A stretch of 64,000 bases of DNA from Halioglobus maricola (lineage in GTDB: Bacteria; Pseudomonadota; Gammaproteobacteria; Pseudomonadales; Halieaceae), in contig NZ_CP036422.1 of assembly GCF_009388985.1 (NCBI RefSeq), forward strand, positions 4,168,501 through 4,232,500, written 5' to 3'. The notes below the pieces were generated by a model, which was given only the letters and a program-made list of their open reading frames with translations, was not told the DNA's origin and searched no databases. The translations under genes were made by a program, and so were the position numbers. Shown here piece after piece: positions 50,887 to 59,396 of the stretch (positions are counted from its first letter, which is position 1; the number at the start of each line of letters is the position of its first letter).

Positions 50887-51708
50887 TTGGACCATCCCCG
50901 CATTACATTTATCGGTGCTGGAAATATGGCAGCCAGCATCGTCGGCGGCCTTGTAGAGAGCGGCCAGCCTGCAACGGCGATTAACGCCTCTGATCCATAC
51001 CCGCAAAGTCTCGAGAAGCTGCGCGAGATCGCCCCCGTTATCACCCACGCCGACAACAACAGCGCGGTAGACGGTGCCGACGTGATCATTCTCGCCGTCA
51101 AGCCACAGGTTATGGCCGATGTCTGTACCGGCATTGCCAGTGCTGTCCAGGCAAGCGGCGCACTGGTGATTTCTATCGCGGCCGGCATCACGATCGACAG
51201 CATGCGCAACTGGCTGGGCGATCAGACCGCGATTGTGCGCTGTATGCCCAACACCCCCGCCCTGCTGGGCGTCGGTGCCACCGGCCTGTACGCCAATGAA
51301 CAGGTCTCTGAACAGCAGCGCAGTTTCGCCGAGAACATTCTTCGCGCCGTTGGCATCATTCGCTGGGTAGACGAAGAACGCGCCCTCGATGCAGTCACAG
51401 CACTTTCAGGCAGTGGCCCCGCCTACTTCTTTCTGTTTATGGAATCGATGATCGACGCCGGCATCAGCCAGGGCCTGGACCGGGAAACCGCCACTGAACT
51501 CGCCCTGCAGACCGGCCTGGGCGCCGCCCGCATGGCCATGGAAAACAATGTAGATCTGGTCGAGCTGCGCCGCCGGGTAACCAGCCCCGGGGGAACCACC
51601 CAGGCCGCAGTAGAAAACTTTGAAGCCCAGGGGCTGCGTACACTGGTATCGGATGCGATGCAGGCAGCAGCAGCTCGGGCTGAGACAATGGCAAAGGAGA
51701 TGGGCTAG
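50887..51708 (+). CDS. proC: Pyrroline-5-carboxylate reductase
   Basis: Last step of proline synthesis; 273 residues, TTG start 50887 with an ATAAGGA ribosome-binding site. N-terminal NAD(P) site ITFIGAGNMAASIVGGL, ILAVKPQVM, IVRCMPNTPALLGVGATGL, and the ProC signature SGSGPAYFFLFMESMIDAGI through RRRVTSPGGTTQAAVE. No other in-frame start lies nearby upstream. Confidence 0.98.
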   Translation: MDHPRITFIGAGNMAASIVGGLVESGQPATAINASDPYPQSLEKLREIAPVITHADNNSAVDGADVIILAVKPQVMADVCTGIASAVQASGALVISIAAGITIDSMRNWLGDQTAIVRCMPNTPALLGVGATGLYANEQVSEQQRSFAENILRAVGIIRWVDEERALDAVTALSGSGPAYFFLFMESMIDAGISQGLDRETATELALQTGLGAARMAMENNVDLVELRRRVTSPGGTTQAAVENFEAQGLRTLVSDAMQAAAARAETMAKEMG

Positions 51709-51710
51709 CT

Positions 51711-52298
51711 GTGGGCACCCTGAATTCAATACTTTTGTATCTGACGCAGACCGCGATCAGCCTGTACTTGCTCCTGGTGTTTCTGCGCTTCTTGCTGCAG
51801 GCGACGAAAGCGGACTTCTACAATCCCATCAGCCAGTTCATCGTCAAGGCAACCAATCCGGCAGTCATCCCACTGCGCAAAGTTATTCCAGGGTTCGGCG
51901 GTCTCGACATCGCTTCGCTCGTTCTGGCCTTCGCATTGCAGGTGCTCGCCATAGCATCCATGGTGCTCATCAAATATCAGGTGTTTCCCAGCGCGCAGTT
52001 ACTCCTGATGGGCGGTGTTTTCGGCCTGCTTGGCCTCGCGCTGAATACGCTCTACATCGCACTGATCATTATGGTGATCGTCAGTTGGATAGCACCTGGA
52101 AGCAACCAGCCAGCGATCCATCTGGTCTACCAAATCACTGAGCCTGTTATCGCACCCATCCGCAAGGTCATCCCGCCCATGGGCGGCCTGGATTTCTCTG
52201 TGCTGGTGCTGCTGATTGGTATGCATGTTGTGCGCATCGCCCTTTACGACAGCGCTGCGGCGCTCGGCGTGCTGGGCGTGGCGCCCTGGTTGAGCTGA
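51711..52298 (+). CDS. yggT: YggT family integral membrane protein
   Basis: A 195-residue inner-membrane protein with two YggT modules, each with two helices: LYLLLVFLRFLLQATKADFYNPISQFIVKA and the repeat after residue 100 (IALIIMVIVSWIAPGSNQPAI, VIAPIRKVIPPMGGLDFSVL). GTG start 2 bp after proC. The proC-yggT pair is widespread; the role is linked to osmotic or cell-shape functions but not established. Confidence 0.93.
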   Translation: MGTLNSILLYLTQTAISLYLLLVFLRFLLQATKADFYNPISQFIVKATNPAVIPLRKVIPGFGGLDIASLVLAFALQVLAIASMVLIKYQVFPSAQLLLMGGVFGLLGLALNTLYIALIIMVIVSWIAPGSNQPAIHLVYQITEPVIAPIRKVIPPMGGLDFSVLVLLIGMHVVRIALYDSAAALGVLGVAPWLS

Positions 52299-52310
52299 TA
52301 GATTCACCTC

Positions 52311-53459
52311 ATGCCTGACGCCATCCCCGCAGACTCCGTCGGTATTGTTGAAACGCAAAAAGTGCGCTTCGACGAACCGTTGATGCTCGCCTGTGGCCGA
52401 GAACTACCCGGCTTTGATCTGGTCTATGAAAGCTACGGTGAGCTGAACGCCACGGGCTCCAACGCGGTACTTATCTGCCACGCCCTCAGTGGCCACCACC
52501 ACGCCGCCGGCTACCACAGCATGGACGAGCGCAAACCCGGTTGGTGGGACGAATGTATTGGCCCGGGCAAACCGATCGACACCGATCGATTTTTTGTCGT
52601 CAGCCTGAACAATATTGGCGGCTGCCACGGCTCTACCGGCCCCACCAGCATCAACCCGGAAACCGGCAAACCCTGGGGCCCGGATTTTCCTCCGCTACGC
52701 GCGCGCGACTGGGTACATAGCCAGGTGCGTCTCGCCGACCACCTCGGTATTGACTGCTGGGCCGCGATCATCGGCGGCAGCCTCGGTGGTATGCAGGCTA
52801 TGCGCTGGTCGTTGGAATACCCCGACCGACTCAAGCACTGCGTGGTCATCGCAGCTGCCATGAAACTGAGTGCGCAAAACCTGGCTTTCAATGAACTTGC
52901 CCGGCAAGCGATCGTCTCTGACCCCGCCTTCGCCGACGGCCGCTATATGGACAACGACGCCATCCCTGCCCAAGGCCTGGCGCTGGCCCGCATGGTCGGA
53001 CATATCACCTATCTCTCAGACGAGGCCATGGCCAACAAATTCGGCCGCGACCTGCGCTCCGGCAGTTTTGAGCTTGGCGAAGCTGACAGTGTGGAGTTTC
53101 AGGTACAGAGTTACCTACGCTACCAGGGCAGCCAGTTCTCAGGCAGTTTCGACGCCAATACCTATATCCTGATGACTCGCGCACTCGATTACTTCGATCT
53201 TGCCCGCGAGTACGACAACGACCCGGTAAAGGCTTTCGCGCACGCCAGGTGCAGTTTCTTCGTCGCCTCGTTTTCCACCGACTGGCGCTTTTCACCGGCC
53301 CGTTCGCGAGAAATCGTCGACGCCCTGATCGAGGCAGATCGCCCTGTGACATACGTTGAGATTGAAGCTGATGAAGGCCACGATGCTTTCCTGATGCCCA
53401 TACCCCGTTACCTCGACGTGTTCAGTGCCTATATGCGGCGAGTGGGAGAGGGCTGCTGA
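52311..53459 (+). CDS. metX: Homoserine O-acyltransferase MetX
   Basis: Alpha/beta-hydrolase fold enzyme that activates homoserine for methionine synthesis; 382 residues. Motifs: LICHALSGHHHAAG, NNIGGCHGSTGP, the Ser nucleophile in AIIGGSLGGMQAMRWS, CSFFVASFSTDWRFSP with Asp, and EADEGHDAFLMP with His. Whether it uses acetyl-CoA or succinyl-CoA cannot be read off with certainty; many gammaproteobacterial MetX enzymes use succinyl-CoA. It overlaps metW by 1 bp (TGATG). Confidence 0.96.
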   Translation: MPDAIPADSVGIVETQKVRFDEPLMLACGRELPGFDLVYESYGELNATGSNAVLICHALSGHHHAAGYHSMDERKPGWWDECIGPGKPIDTDRFFVVSLNNIGGCHGSTGPTSINPETGKPWGPDFPPLRARDWVHSQVRLADHLGIDCWAAIIGGSLGGMQAMRWSLEYPDRLKHCVVIAAAMKLSAQNLAFNELARQAIVSDPAFADGRYMDNDAIPAQGLALARMVGHITYLSDEAMANKFGRDLRSGSFELGEADSVEFQVQSYLRYQGSQFSGSFDANTYILMTRALDYFDLAREYDNDPVKAFAHARCSFFVASFSTDWRFSPARSREIVDALIEADRPVTYVEIEADEGHDAFLMPIPRYLDVFSAYMRRVGEGC

Positions 53460-54049
53460 TGCGCCACGATCTCACCCATATTCAACGCTGGATAGCACCT
53501 GGCTCACGGGTACTCGACCTGGGCTGCGGTGACGGTCAATTTCTCAAAACGCTGCAGGAGCAACGTCAGGTTCGCGGCACTGGCCTGGAGATTGATGAGG
53601 CCAACATCACCGAGTGTGTAGCCAAGGGCCTCAACATCATCGAGCAGAACGTCGATCTGGGTCTGGGCAACTTTCCCGACCAGAGCTTCGATACGGTGGT
53701 CATGGCCCATGCCATCCAGGCGGTACACTACCCCGATCGCGTATTGGAAGAGATGCTGCGCATCGGCCGTGAAGGGATTGTGACCTTTCCCAACTTTGCC
53801 CACTGGCGTTGCCGCCTGCATCTGGGCACCCGGGGGCGCATGCCCGTGTCCCGATTCATGCCCTATACCTGGTACGACACGCCGAATATTCATTTCTGCA
53901 CCGTGCACGATTTCGAAGCACTGTGTGAAGAGCGCAATATTCGTATCCTGAATCGCTATATGGTGGGCAATACCGACAACAAACCTCGCCTGGCCCGAGC
54001 CTGGCCGAATCTGTTTGCCGCCACGGCGATTTACCACATCAGCCACTGA
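53459..54049 (+). CDS. metW: MetW family methyltransferase-like protein
   Basis: A 196-residue Rossmann-fold protein: VLDLGCGDGQFLKTLQ, GLEIDEANITECVAKGLNII, SFDTVVMAHAIQAVHYPDRVLEEM. MetW acts with MetX in methionine synthesis in many proteobacteria, probably as its stabilising partner. The 1-bp overlap with metX (TGATG) implies coupled translation. Confidence 0.95.
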   Translation: MRHDLTHIQRWIAPGSRVLDLGCGDGQFLKTLQEQRQVRGTGLEIDEANITECVAKGLNIIEQNVDLGLGNFPDQSFDTVVMAHAIQAVHYPDRVLEEMLRIGREGIVTFPNFAHWRCRLHLGTRGRMPVSRFMPYTWYDTPNIHFCTVHDFEALCEERNIRILNRYMVGNTDNKPRLARAWPNLFAATAIYHISH

Positions 54050-54056
54050 GGTGCAC

Positions 54057-54491
54057 ATGCGCTCATTTTTCTTGTCTTCCGCGCTTCTATTGCTGGCACT
54101 GCCAGCGATGGCCCAGCAATCGGAAATGTTTGGGCCATACGAACTGCACTACAGTGTGGTCAATACGACCTTCCTGGCGCCAAAGGTCGCCGCCACCTAC
54201 AACATCACTCGCGGCAAGGAACGCGCCATTCTCAATCTGGCGGTGCGCGAGCATATGGAAGATGGGACAAGCATCCCGCGCACCATGGAGCTCAAGGGCA
54301 AGACCTGGGACCTGCTGCAATCCACCCACCATTTCGAATTCCAGGAAGTGCGCGAGAACCCGGCCATCTACTACATCGCTGAGTTCAAGTACCTGAACGA
54401 AGAATGGCGGCACTTCGAAGTATATTTCAGGCCCGAGGGCGCGACCCAAACCTACACCTTCAAGCTTCGGCAGCAACTCTATACCGACTGA
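54057..54491 (+). CDS. DUF4426 exported protein
   Basis: A 144-residue protein with a signal peptide (MRSFFLSSALLLLALPAMAQ). The mature part is beta-rich: ELHYSVVNTTFLAPKVAATYNI, ILNLAVREH, EVRENPAIYYIAEFKYL, YTFKLRQQLY. The gene sits between metW and rdgB in Pseudomonas as well, where it is named only by its domain of unknown function. ATG 54057 fits the signal peptide; an upstream frame start overlaps metW. Confidence 0.9.
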   Translation: MRSFFLSSALLLLALPAMAQQSEMFGPYELHYSVVNTTFLAPKVAATYNITRGKERAILNLAVREHMEDGTSIPRTMELKGKTWDLLQSTHHFEFQEVRENPAIYYIAEFKYLNEEWRHFEVYFRPEGATQTYTFKLRQQLYTD

Positions 54492-54499
54492 GGATCCCC

Positions 54500-55087
54500 A
54501 TGAACACGCAAAAAGTCGTTTTAGCCAGCGGCAACAGCGGCAAATTGCGCGAGCTCGGCCGTATTCTCGAACCACTCGGTGTGGAGCTTGTTTCCCAGAG
54601 CGAATTCGATATGCCCGATGTGCCGGAAGACGGGCTCAGCTTCGTCGAGAATGCCATTATCAAAGCGCGAGCGGCATCAGTGCATTGCGGCCTCCCAGCC
54701 ATCGCCGACGACTCTGGCCTGGAAGTGGACTACCTGAAGGGTGCCCCCGGCATACACTCCGCTCGCTACTCTGGAGAAGGCGACCTCGGCAACAATACCA
54801 AGCTACTCAGCGCCCTGGAGGGTGTACCGGATCCGCAACGCACCGCACGTTTCCAGTGCGTGCTGGTATACATGCGCCACGGCAATGACCCTACCCCGGT
54901 CGTATGCCAGGGCAGCTGGGAGGGCACTATCCTGCATGAGCCGCGTGGCGAACGCGGCTTCGGCTACGACCCCCTTTTCTTTGTCGCCGAACACAACTGC
55001 AGCTCCGCAGAACTCCCCCGCGATCTCAAAAACGCGATCAGTCACCGCGCCAAAGCCAGCGCCCGATTGCTGGACGCCCTGGCTTAA
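54500..55087 (+). CDS. rdgB: dITP/XTP pyrophosphatase RdgB
   Basis: House-cleaning enzyme hydrolysing dITP, ITP and XTP; 195 residues. VVLASGNSGKLRELGRILEP is the family start; SFVENAIIKARAAS, AIADDSGLEVDYLKGAPGIHSARYSG and GFGYDPLFFV follow, all HAM1/Maf-like signatures. ATG 54500 lies 8 bp after the DUF4426 gene; longer frames upstream overlap that gene. Confidence 0.98.
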   Translation: MNTQKVVLASGNSGKLRELGRILEPLGVELVSQSEFDMPDVPEDGLSFVENAIIKARAASVHCGLPAIADDSGLEVDYLKGAPGIHSARYSGEGDLGNNTKLLSALEGVPDPQRTARFQCVLVYMRHGNDPTPVVCQGSWEGTILHEPRGERGFGYDPLFFVAEHNCSSAELPRDLKNAISHRAKASARLLDALA

Positions 55088-55101
55088 TCAATGAGCGCGC
55101 C

Positions 55102-56226
55102 ATGAGCCAACCGCCCCTGGGGCTCTACATCCACCTGCCCTGGTGTGAGCGCAAGTGCCCCTACTGCGATTTCAATTCCCACGAAACGAATGAAATCCCT
55201 GAGCAAGCCTATATCGAGGCGCTTCTGCAAGATCTGCGTCAGGACAGCGATCGGGTGCAGGGCCGCACTATCGAAACGTTGTTTATTGGCGGCGGCACCC
55301 CCAGTCTCTTCAGCGCCAGTGCCGTGACCGAATTGATGGCAGGTATTGCCGGAATAGTGTCGCTCGCGCCGAACCTCGAAGCGACCATGGAAGCCAACCC
55401 CGGCAGCGCCGAAGCGGAAAAATTTGCCGGCTTTCGCGCTGCTGGCATCAACCGGCTGTCACTGGGCGTGCAATCATTCAACAATGAACAGCTGGGCGCG
55501 CTGGGGCGAGTCCACGACCGGGAGCAGGCGCTCACGGCGATCGCAAGTATTCGCGAGGCCGGTTTCGACAATTTCAATCTCGACCTGATGCACGGCCTAC
55601 CCCGTCAGCAACCCGAGGCTGCAGCCGCGGACCTGGAAACCGCTCTGGGCTTCGCACCGCCACACTTGTCCTGGTACCAACTCACCATCGAACCCAATAC
55701 GGCCTTCAACAAACGACCGCCACTCCTGCCTGTTGAGGATGAGCTGGCAGATATTCAGGACCGAGGCGAGGAACTGCTGGCCAGCGCGGGGATGGATCAA
55801 TACGAGGTGTCGGCTTACGCCAGGCCCGGCAGGGAGTGCCGCCACAACCTGAACTACTGGCAGTTCGGCGACTACCTGGGAATCGGCGCCGGAGCCCATG
55901 GCAAGGTCACCAGTACCGATGGCACCATCCGGCGGTATGCCAAAACCCGGGGTCCGCAGGACTACCTGAGTGCAAGCAGCCACCGCGGTGAACGGATACT
56001 CAGCCCGGCAGAGGCAGTCTCTGAGTTTATGCTTTACGCCCTGCGGCTGAATGAGGGTTTTACCATCGAGGCATTCGAGCAACGCTGCGGCAATCCATTC
56101 AGCACCGTTGCAGAGCAGGTCGCGGGACTGATTGACCGCGGGCTGTTGCAGCGAGAGGAAAACAGAGTACTGCCTACGGAGTTGGGGCGACGATTCCTGG
56201 ATTCAGTCATCGCCGAGTTTCTATAG
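55102..56226 (+). CDS. hemW: Heme chaperone HemW (radical SAM)
   Basis: A 374-residue radical SAM protein related to HemN that binds heme and hands it to proteins. LYIHLPWCERKCPYCDFNSH holds the CxxxCxxC cluster site; FIGGGTPSLFSA, LGVQSFNNEQLGALGRVHD and DLMHGLPRQ follow. RHNLNYWQFGDYLGIGAGAHG is the HNxxYW heme-site motif that separates HemW from HemN. Last gene of the yggS-to-hemW run. Confidence 0.96.
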   Translation: MSQPPLGLYIHLPWCERKCPYCDFNSHETNEIPEQAYIEALLQDLRQDSDRVQGRTIETLFIGGGTPSLFSASAVTELMAGIAGIVSLAPNLEATMEANPGSAEAEKFAGFRAAGINRLSLGVQSFNNEQLGALGRVHDREQALTAIASIREAGFDNFNLDLMHGLPRQQPEAAAADLETALGFAPPHLSWYQLTIEPNTAFNKRPPLLPVEDELADIQDRGEELLASAGMDQYEVSAYARPGRECRHNLNYWQFGDYLGIGAGAHGKVTSTDGTIRRYAKTRGPQDYLSASSHRGERILSPAEAVSEFMLYALRLNEGFTIEAFEQRCGNPFSTVAEQVAGLIDRGLLQREENRVLPTELGRRFLDSVIAEFL

Positions 56227-56245
56227 GACAAGGACGCAGAGCTCG

Positions 56246-57004
56246 CTATACGCGTCGAAACAGCAGGTCCCAGACACCGTGGCCCAGGCGTTCACCACGC
56301 GCCTCAAATTTAGTTAGCGGCCGGTGCTCAGGCCGGGCCGCGTACTCACCCTCACCAACACAGTTCTCCAAATCCTGGGCAGCACTGAGCACTTCCATCA
56401 TCTGCTCGGCGTAATTCTCCCAGTCGGTAGCCAGGTGGAGCACCCCGCCCGGCTTCAATTTCGGAATGAGATCGGCGACAAAGCCCGGCTGGATCAGGCG
56501 CCGCTTGTGGTGACGCTTTTTGTGCCAGGGGTCGGGAAAGAAAATCTGAACCGTATCGAGTGAGCCGTCGGCGATACAGTCGCGGAGCACCTCCACTGCG
56601 TCGTGGCAGTAGACCCGTATGTTATCGACGCCCGCGTCAGCCATGCTGTGCAAAAGACGGCCGACACCGGGCTTGTGCACCTCGATGCCAACAAAATTCT
56701 TTTCCGGTGCCGCAGCCGCCATTTCAACCAGGGATGCACCCATGCCGAAGCCGATTTCCAGAACCCGCGGCGCATCCACTCCGGGAGCATCCACTCCGGG
56801 AGCATCCACTCCGGGAGCATCCACTCCGGAAGCTTCCGCTCGGGAAGCGCTCTGATTAAATTCACGGCCAAAATCCAGCGCACCCGCACTGTGCTCAAGA
56901 CCCCAGCGCTCCCAGTGTTCCTCGTAAGCACGCTCCTGTCCCGGTGTCATGCGCCCCGTACGAAGCACAAAACTGCGAATTGGGCGGTGCTTCTCTGTAC
57001 TCAT
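56246..57004 (-). CDS. trmB: tRNA (guanine-N7)-methyltransferase with internal pentapeptide repeat
   Basis: Makes m7G46 in tRNA; 252 residues, a little longer than usual because of an insertion of GVDAP repeats (four near-perfect units) placed just before SAM motif I (VLEIGFGMGASLVEMA). Other signatures: VGIEVHKPGVGRLLH, VQIFFPDPWHKKRHHKRRL, LATDWENYAEQMMEVL and TKFEARGERLGHGVWDL. ATG 57004 overlaps the DUF423 TGA as ATGA. The repeat sits in a surface-like linker, so the enzyme should still work. Confidence 0.95.
   Translation of the reverse strand: MSTEKHRPIRSFVLRTGRMTPGQERAYEEHWERWGLEHSAGALDFGREFNQSASRAEASGVDAPGVDAPGVDAPGVDAPRVLEIGFGMGASLVEMAAAAPEKNFVGIEVHKPGVGRLLHSMADAGVDNIRVYCHDAVEVLRDCIADGSLDTVQIFFPDPWHKKRHHKRRLIQPGFVADLIPKLKPGGVLHLATDWENYAEQMMEVLSAAQDLENCVGEGEYAARPEHRPLTKFEARGERLGHGVWDLLFRRV
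56772..56846. repeat. 15-bp minisatellite inside trmB
   Basis: Four near-identical copies of GCATCCACTCCGGGA in tandem (56772-56831, one mismatch in the fourth) and a degenerate fifth (56832-56846). On - they encode repeated VDAPG. The 15-bp unit keeps the frame whatever the copy number. Confidence 0.95.
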
Positions 57005-57375
57005 ACCAGCTTCCAGGACACCGCAGCCAGGCAGGCCCAGCCGCCGACTAGGGCAAGGCCGCCCAGCGGCGTCACCGCACCGAGCCACTTAACGCCGGTA
57101 AACGCGAGCATGTAGAGACTTCCGGAAAATATCAGGGTGCCCAGCAGGAACAGCCAGCCGCTGCTCTTGAGTAGGGCGGTGTGAGGTTGGCTCAGGGCGA
57201 GGATGCCCACTGCCAACAGCGCGAGGGCGTGATAGAAATGATACTGCACCGCCGTTTCCCAGATGCCCATAGCGTAATCGTCAAAACGTGCTTTGAGGGC
57301 GTGGGCACCAAAGGCGCCGAGAATAACGGCCGTCATGCCGCTGAGGGATGCGAGGGTGATAAACAGTTTGGCCAT
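57001..57375 (-). CDS. DUF423 family small membrane protein
   Basis: A 124-residue protein with four predicted membrane helices: AKLFITLASLSGMTAVILGAF, GAHALKARFDD, ETAVQYHFYHALALLAVGIL, and LFLLGTLIFSGSLYMLAFTGVKWLGAVTPLGGLALVGGW. DUF423 (YgdD-like) proteins are conserved but unstudied. ATG 57375 is chosen over 57387 for the family start. Its TGA overlaps trmB. Confidence 0.93.
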   Translation of the reverse strand: MAKLFITLASLSGMTAVILGAFGAHALKARFDDYAMGIWETAVQYHFYHALALLAVGILALSQPHTALLKSSGWLFLLGTLIFSGSLYMLAFTGVKWLGAVTPLGGLALVGGWACLAAVSWKLV

Positions 57376-57385
57376 TGAGGTGCTC

Positions 57386-57431
57386 AATCAAAAAAGGGAT
57401 CAGTCCCCGTATTATGGGCTCTGATCCCTTT
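57386..57431 (-). terminator. Terminator of rpoH
   Basis: On -, AAAGGGATCAG and CTGATCCC with further inner pairing form a long hairpin ending in a T run (TTTTTTGATTG) just before the DUF423 gene. It separates rpoH from DUF423-trmB transcription. Confidence 0.85.
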
Positions 57432-57448
57432 AGAAAAAAGCGGGTAAA

Positions 57449-58306
57449 TCAGGCGGCGATAGCAACCTTCAGCTTCTTCATGGCGTTTGCTTCCAGCTGG
57501 CGAATACGTTCAGCGGAAACACCGTAGCGATCTGCGAGTTCGTGCAGGGTCGCTTTTTCCTCTGCCAGCCAACGGCTCGCGAGAATGTCGCGGCTGCGCT
57601 CGTCCAGATCGGCCAGGGCACCGTGCAACTGAGCCTCAGAATTGGCCTTCCAGTCGCCCTCTTCCACGGCAACCGCAGGGTCGGTGCTGTGGTCTTCCAG
57701 GTAGTACTGGGGAGCCTGCCAGGCATCGTCGTCATCGCTGCTGTCTGAGGGCAGGTCAAATGCCACATCACGACTGGTCAATCTGCCTTCCATGCGGTGG
57801 ACTTCTTTCACATCCACACCGAGGTCATCGGCTACCGCCTGGGCCTCGTCAGCGCTGAGCCAGGAGAGGCTCTTCTTCTGGCTGCGCAAATTGAAGAACA
57901 GCTTGCGCTGGGCCTTGGTGGTGGCGACTTTAACAATGCGCCAGTTGCGCAGGATAAACTCGTGCATCTCCGCCTTGATCCAGTGCACCGCGAAAGACAC
58001 CAGACGCACTCCCTTCTCGGGATTGAAGCGTTTGACGGCCTTCATCAAGCCTACATTACCTTCCTGAATCAGGTCGGCCTCTGCCAGGCCGTAGCCGGAA
58101 TAACTGCGGGCGATATGCACTACGAAGCGCAGGTGAGACATCACCAATTCGCGCGCGGCGTCGACGTTGTCGTTGTAGTAGAGATCTTCCGCCAGCTCCC
58201 GCTCATGCTCTGGGCTGAGTACGGGGATAGCACCGACGGCCTGTACGTAGGCCCCGAGATTCGCTCCCGGTACCATTTGCATCACAGGTTGCAGGCTGTT
58301 ACTCAT
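57449..58306 (-). CDS. rpoH: Heat-shock sigma factor sigma-32
   Basis: A 285-residue alternative sigma factor. Region 2 (AEADLIQEGNVGLMKAVKRFNPEKGVRLVSFAVHWIKAEMHEFIL), the RpoH box TTKAQRKLFFNLRSQKKSL and region 4.2 (LHELADRYGVSAERIRQLEANAMKKLK) are all present. It directs transcription of chaperone and protease genes. Its promoter region holds a perfect CIRCE and a sigma-E-like promoter, implying both HrcA and envelope-stress input. Upstream lies ftsX, with about 130 bp between. Confidence 0.99.
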   Translation of the reverse strand: MSNSLQPVMQMVPGANLGAYVQAVGAIPVLSPEHERELAEDLYYNDNVDAARELVMSHLRFVVHIARSYSGYGLAEADLIQEGNVGLMKAVKRFNPEKGVRLVSFAVHWIKAEMHEFILRNWRIVKVATTKAQRKLFFNLRSQKKSLSWLSADEAQAVADDLGVDVKEVHRMEGRLTSRDVAFDLPSDSSDDDDAWQAPQYYLEDHSTDPAVAVEEGDWKANSEAQLHGALADLDERSRDILASRWLAEEKATLHELADRYGVSAERIRQLEANAMKKLKVAIAA

Positions 58307-58336
58307 GCGTGGTTCTCCAAAAATTGGTCGGCAATA

Positions 58337-58363
58337 TTAGCACTCTTTGTATTAGAGTGCTAA
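58337..58363. promoter_or_regulatory. CIRCE element (HrcA operator) before rpoH
   Basis: TTAGCACTC (58337-58345), nine bases, GAGTGCTAA (58355-58363): an exact match to the CIRCE consensus bound by the heat-shock repressor HrcA. It begins 31 bp upstream of the rpoH ATG and overlaps the likely -10 of the rpoH promoter. Confidence 0.95.
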
Positions 58364-58378
58364 CGGCCGAAAAGTTCC
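58352..58378 (-). promoter_or_regulatory. Sigma-E-like promoter of rpoH
   Basis: On -, GGAACTT (complement of 58372-58378), a 15-bp spacer and TCTAA (complement of 58352-58356) match the sigma-E (RpoE) -35 and -10 elements; the usual spacer is 15-16 bp. E. coli rpoH also has a sigma-E promoter (P3). The -10 lies inside the CIRCE spacer and half-site. Confidence 0.7.
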
Positions 58379-58439
58379 ACACAAGAACAAATAATTATTA
58401 GTTTATTTCTTTTAATAACAATAACTTGCCGAGGCAGCT

Positions 58440-59396
58440 TCAGCGTGGCTCGATTTTCGACAGGTGCCGGCTCACCGCCAGCCAGGCCCCCGCCAGGCCC
58501 AGTAGCCCGCCGAGCACCAGCAAATTAAGGAAGCCCATAAAACCGAGCCCGGCGAGTTCAAATTCGCTCTGGTAGAGCGCTGCCAGGCTAGATACGGGCT
58601 GCTGTAAAAACCACAGCGAGCTGCTCACCAGCAGGCCGGCAAAAAAGCCGCCGCCTACGCCATACCAAAGACCGGTATAGAGGAAGGGGCGACGGACAAA
58701 AGGATTGCTCCCGCCCACCAGCTTGACGATGACAATCTCATCGCGCCGGGCTTCAATTGCGAGGCGGATGGTATTACCGAGGATCAAGACAACACCCAGC
58801 ACAAGCAGCGCCCCAATCGCCAGCACCATACGCCGGCTGAGCTCCATCAGGCTGTTGAGTCGCTGGAGCCATTCCATGTCCAGCACGGCTTCTGCCACGC
58901 CGGGCAGTTCAGCCAATTGCGAGCGCAAGCCACCGGTAGCCGCACCACCGAGATCATCGGCAGGCCCCACCAGCAGCAAATTCGGCAGGGGATTTTCCTC
59001 CAGGCTTGCCAGCACATCCGCAAAGCCAGACAACTCACTGAATTCGGCCAGCGCGTCCTCGCGGGAAACAAACTGAACCGAGACAACATCGTCACGAGCC
59101 TCCAGTTCGGCTGCCAGTGCCCGGGCCGCATCAGCACCGATGTCGTCCGCTAGAAACAGCGAGATCTGGCTGGGGCTGTCCCAACCGGCACTCAATTCAT
59201 TGGCATTGTCGAGCGCAACATCCAGAGCAACCGGCAGCGCCAGCGCAATGCCAATGACCAACCAGGTGAGGACACTCGACACAAAGTTATCCAGCACCCG
59301 GAACAAGCTGTCAGCTGCAGAAAGGCGATGGTGGCGCAGCCAGGCGTTGTACTGATCGCCAAATTTGACCCGGCTCTGGCTCGCTCCCTGACTCAC
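58440..59396 (-). CDS. ftsX: Cell-division ABC transporter permease FtsX
   Basis: A 318-residue inner-membrane protein: N-terminal cytosolic tail, first helix near residues 40-60 (FVSSVLTWLVIGIALALPVAL), a periplasmic domain of about 100 residues (ISLFLADDIGADAARALAAEL, VQFVSREDALAEFSEL), and three C-terminal helices (MVLAIGALLVLGVVLILGNTIRLAIEARRDEI). With FtsE it controls EnvC and the amidases at the septum. It overlaps ftsE by 4 bp (ATGA). Confidence 0.97.
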   Translation of the reverse strand: MSQGASQSRVKFGDQYNAWLRHHRLSAADSLFRVLDNFVSSVLTWLVIGIALALPVALDVALDNANELSAGWDSPSQISLFLADDIGADAARALAAELEARDDVVSVQFVSREDALAEFSELSGFADVLASLEENPLPNLLLVGPADDLGGAATGGLRSQLAELPGVAEAVLDMEWLQRLNSLMELSRRMVLAIGALLVLGVVLILGNTIRLAIEARRDEIVIVKLVGGSNPFVRRPFLYTGLWYGVGGGFFAGLLVSSSLWFLQQPVSSLAALYQSEFELAGLGFMGFLNLLVLGGLLGLAGAWLAVSRHLSKIEPR

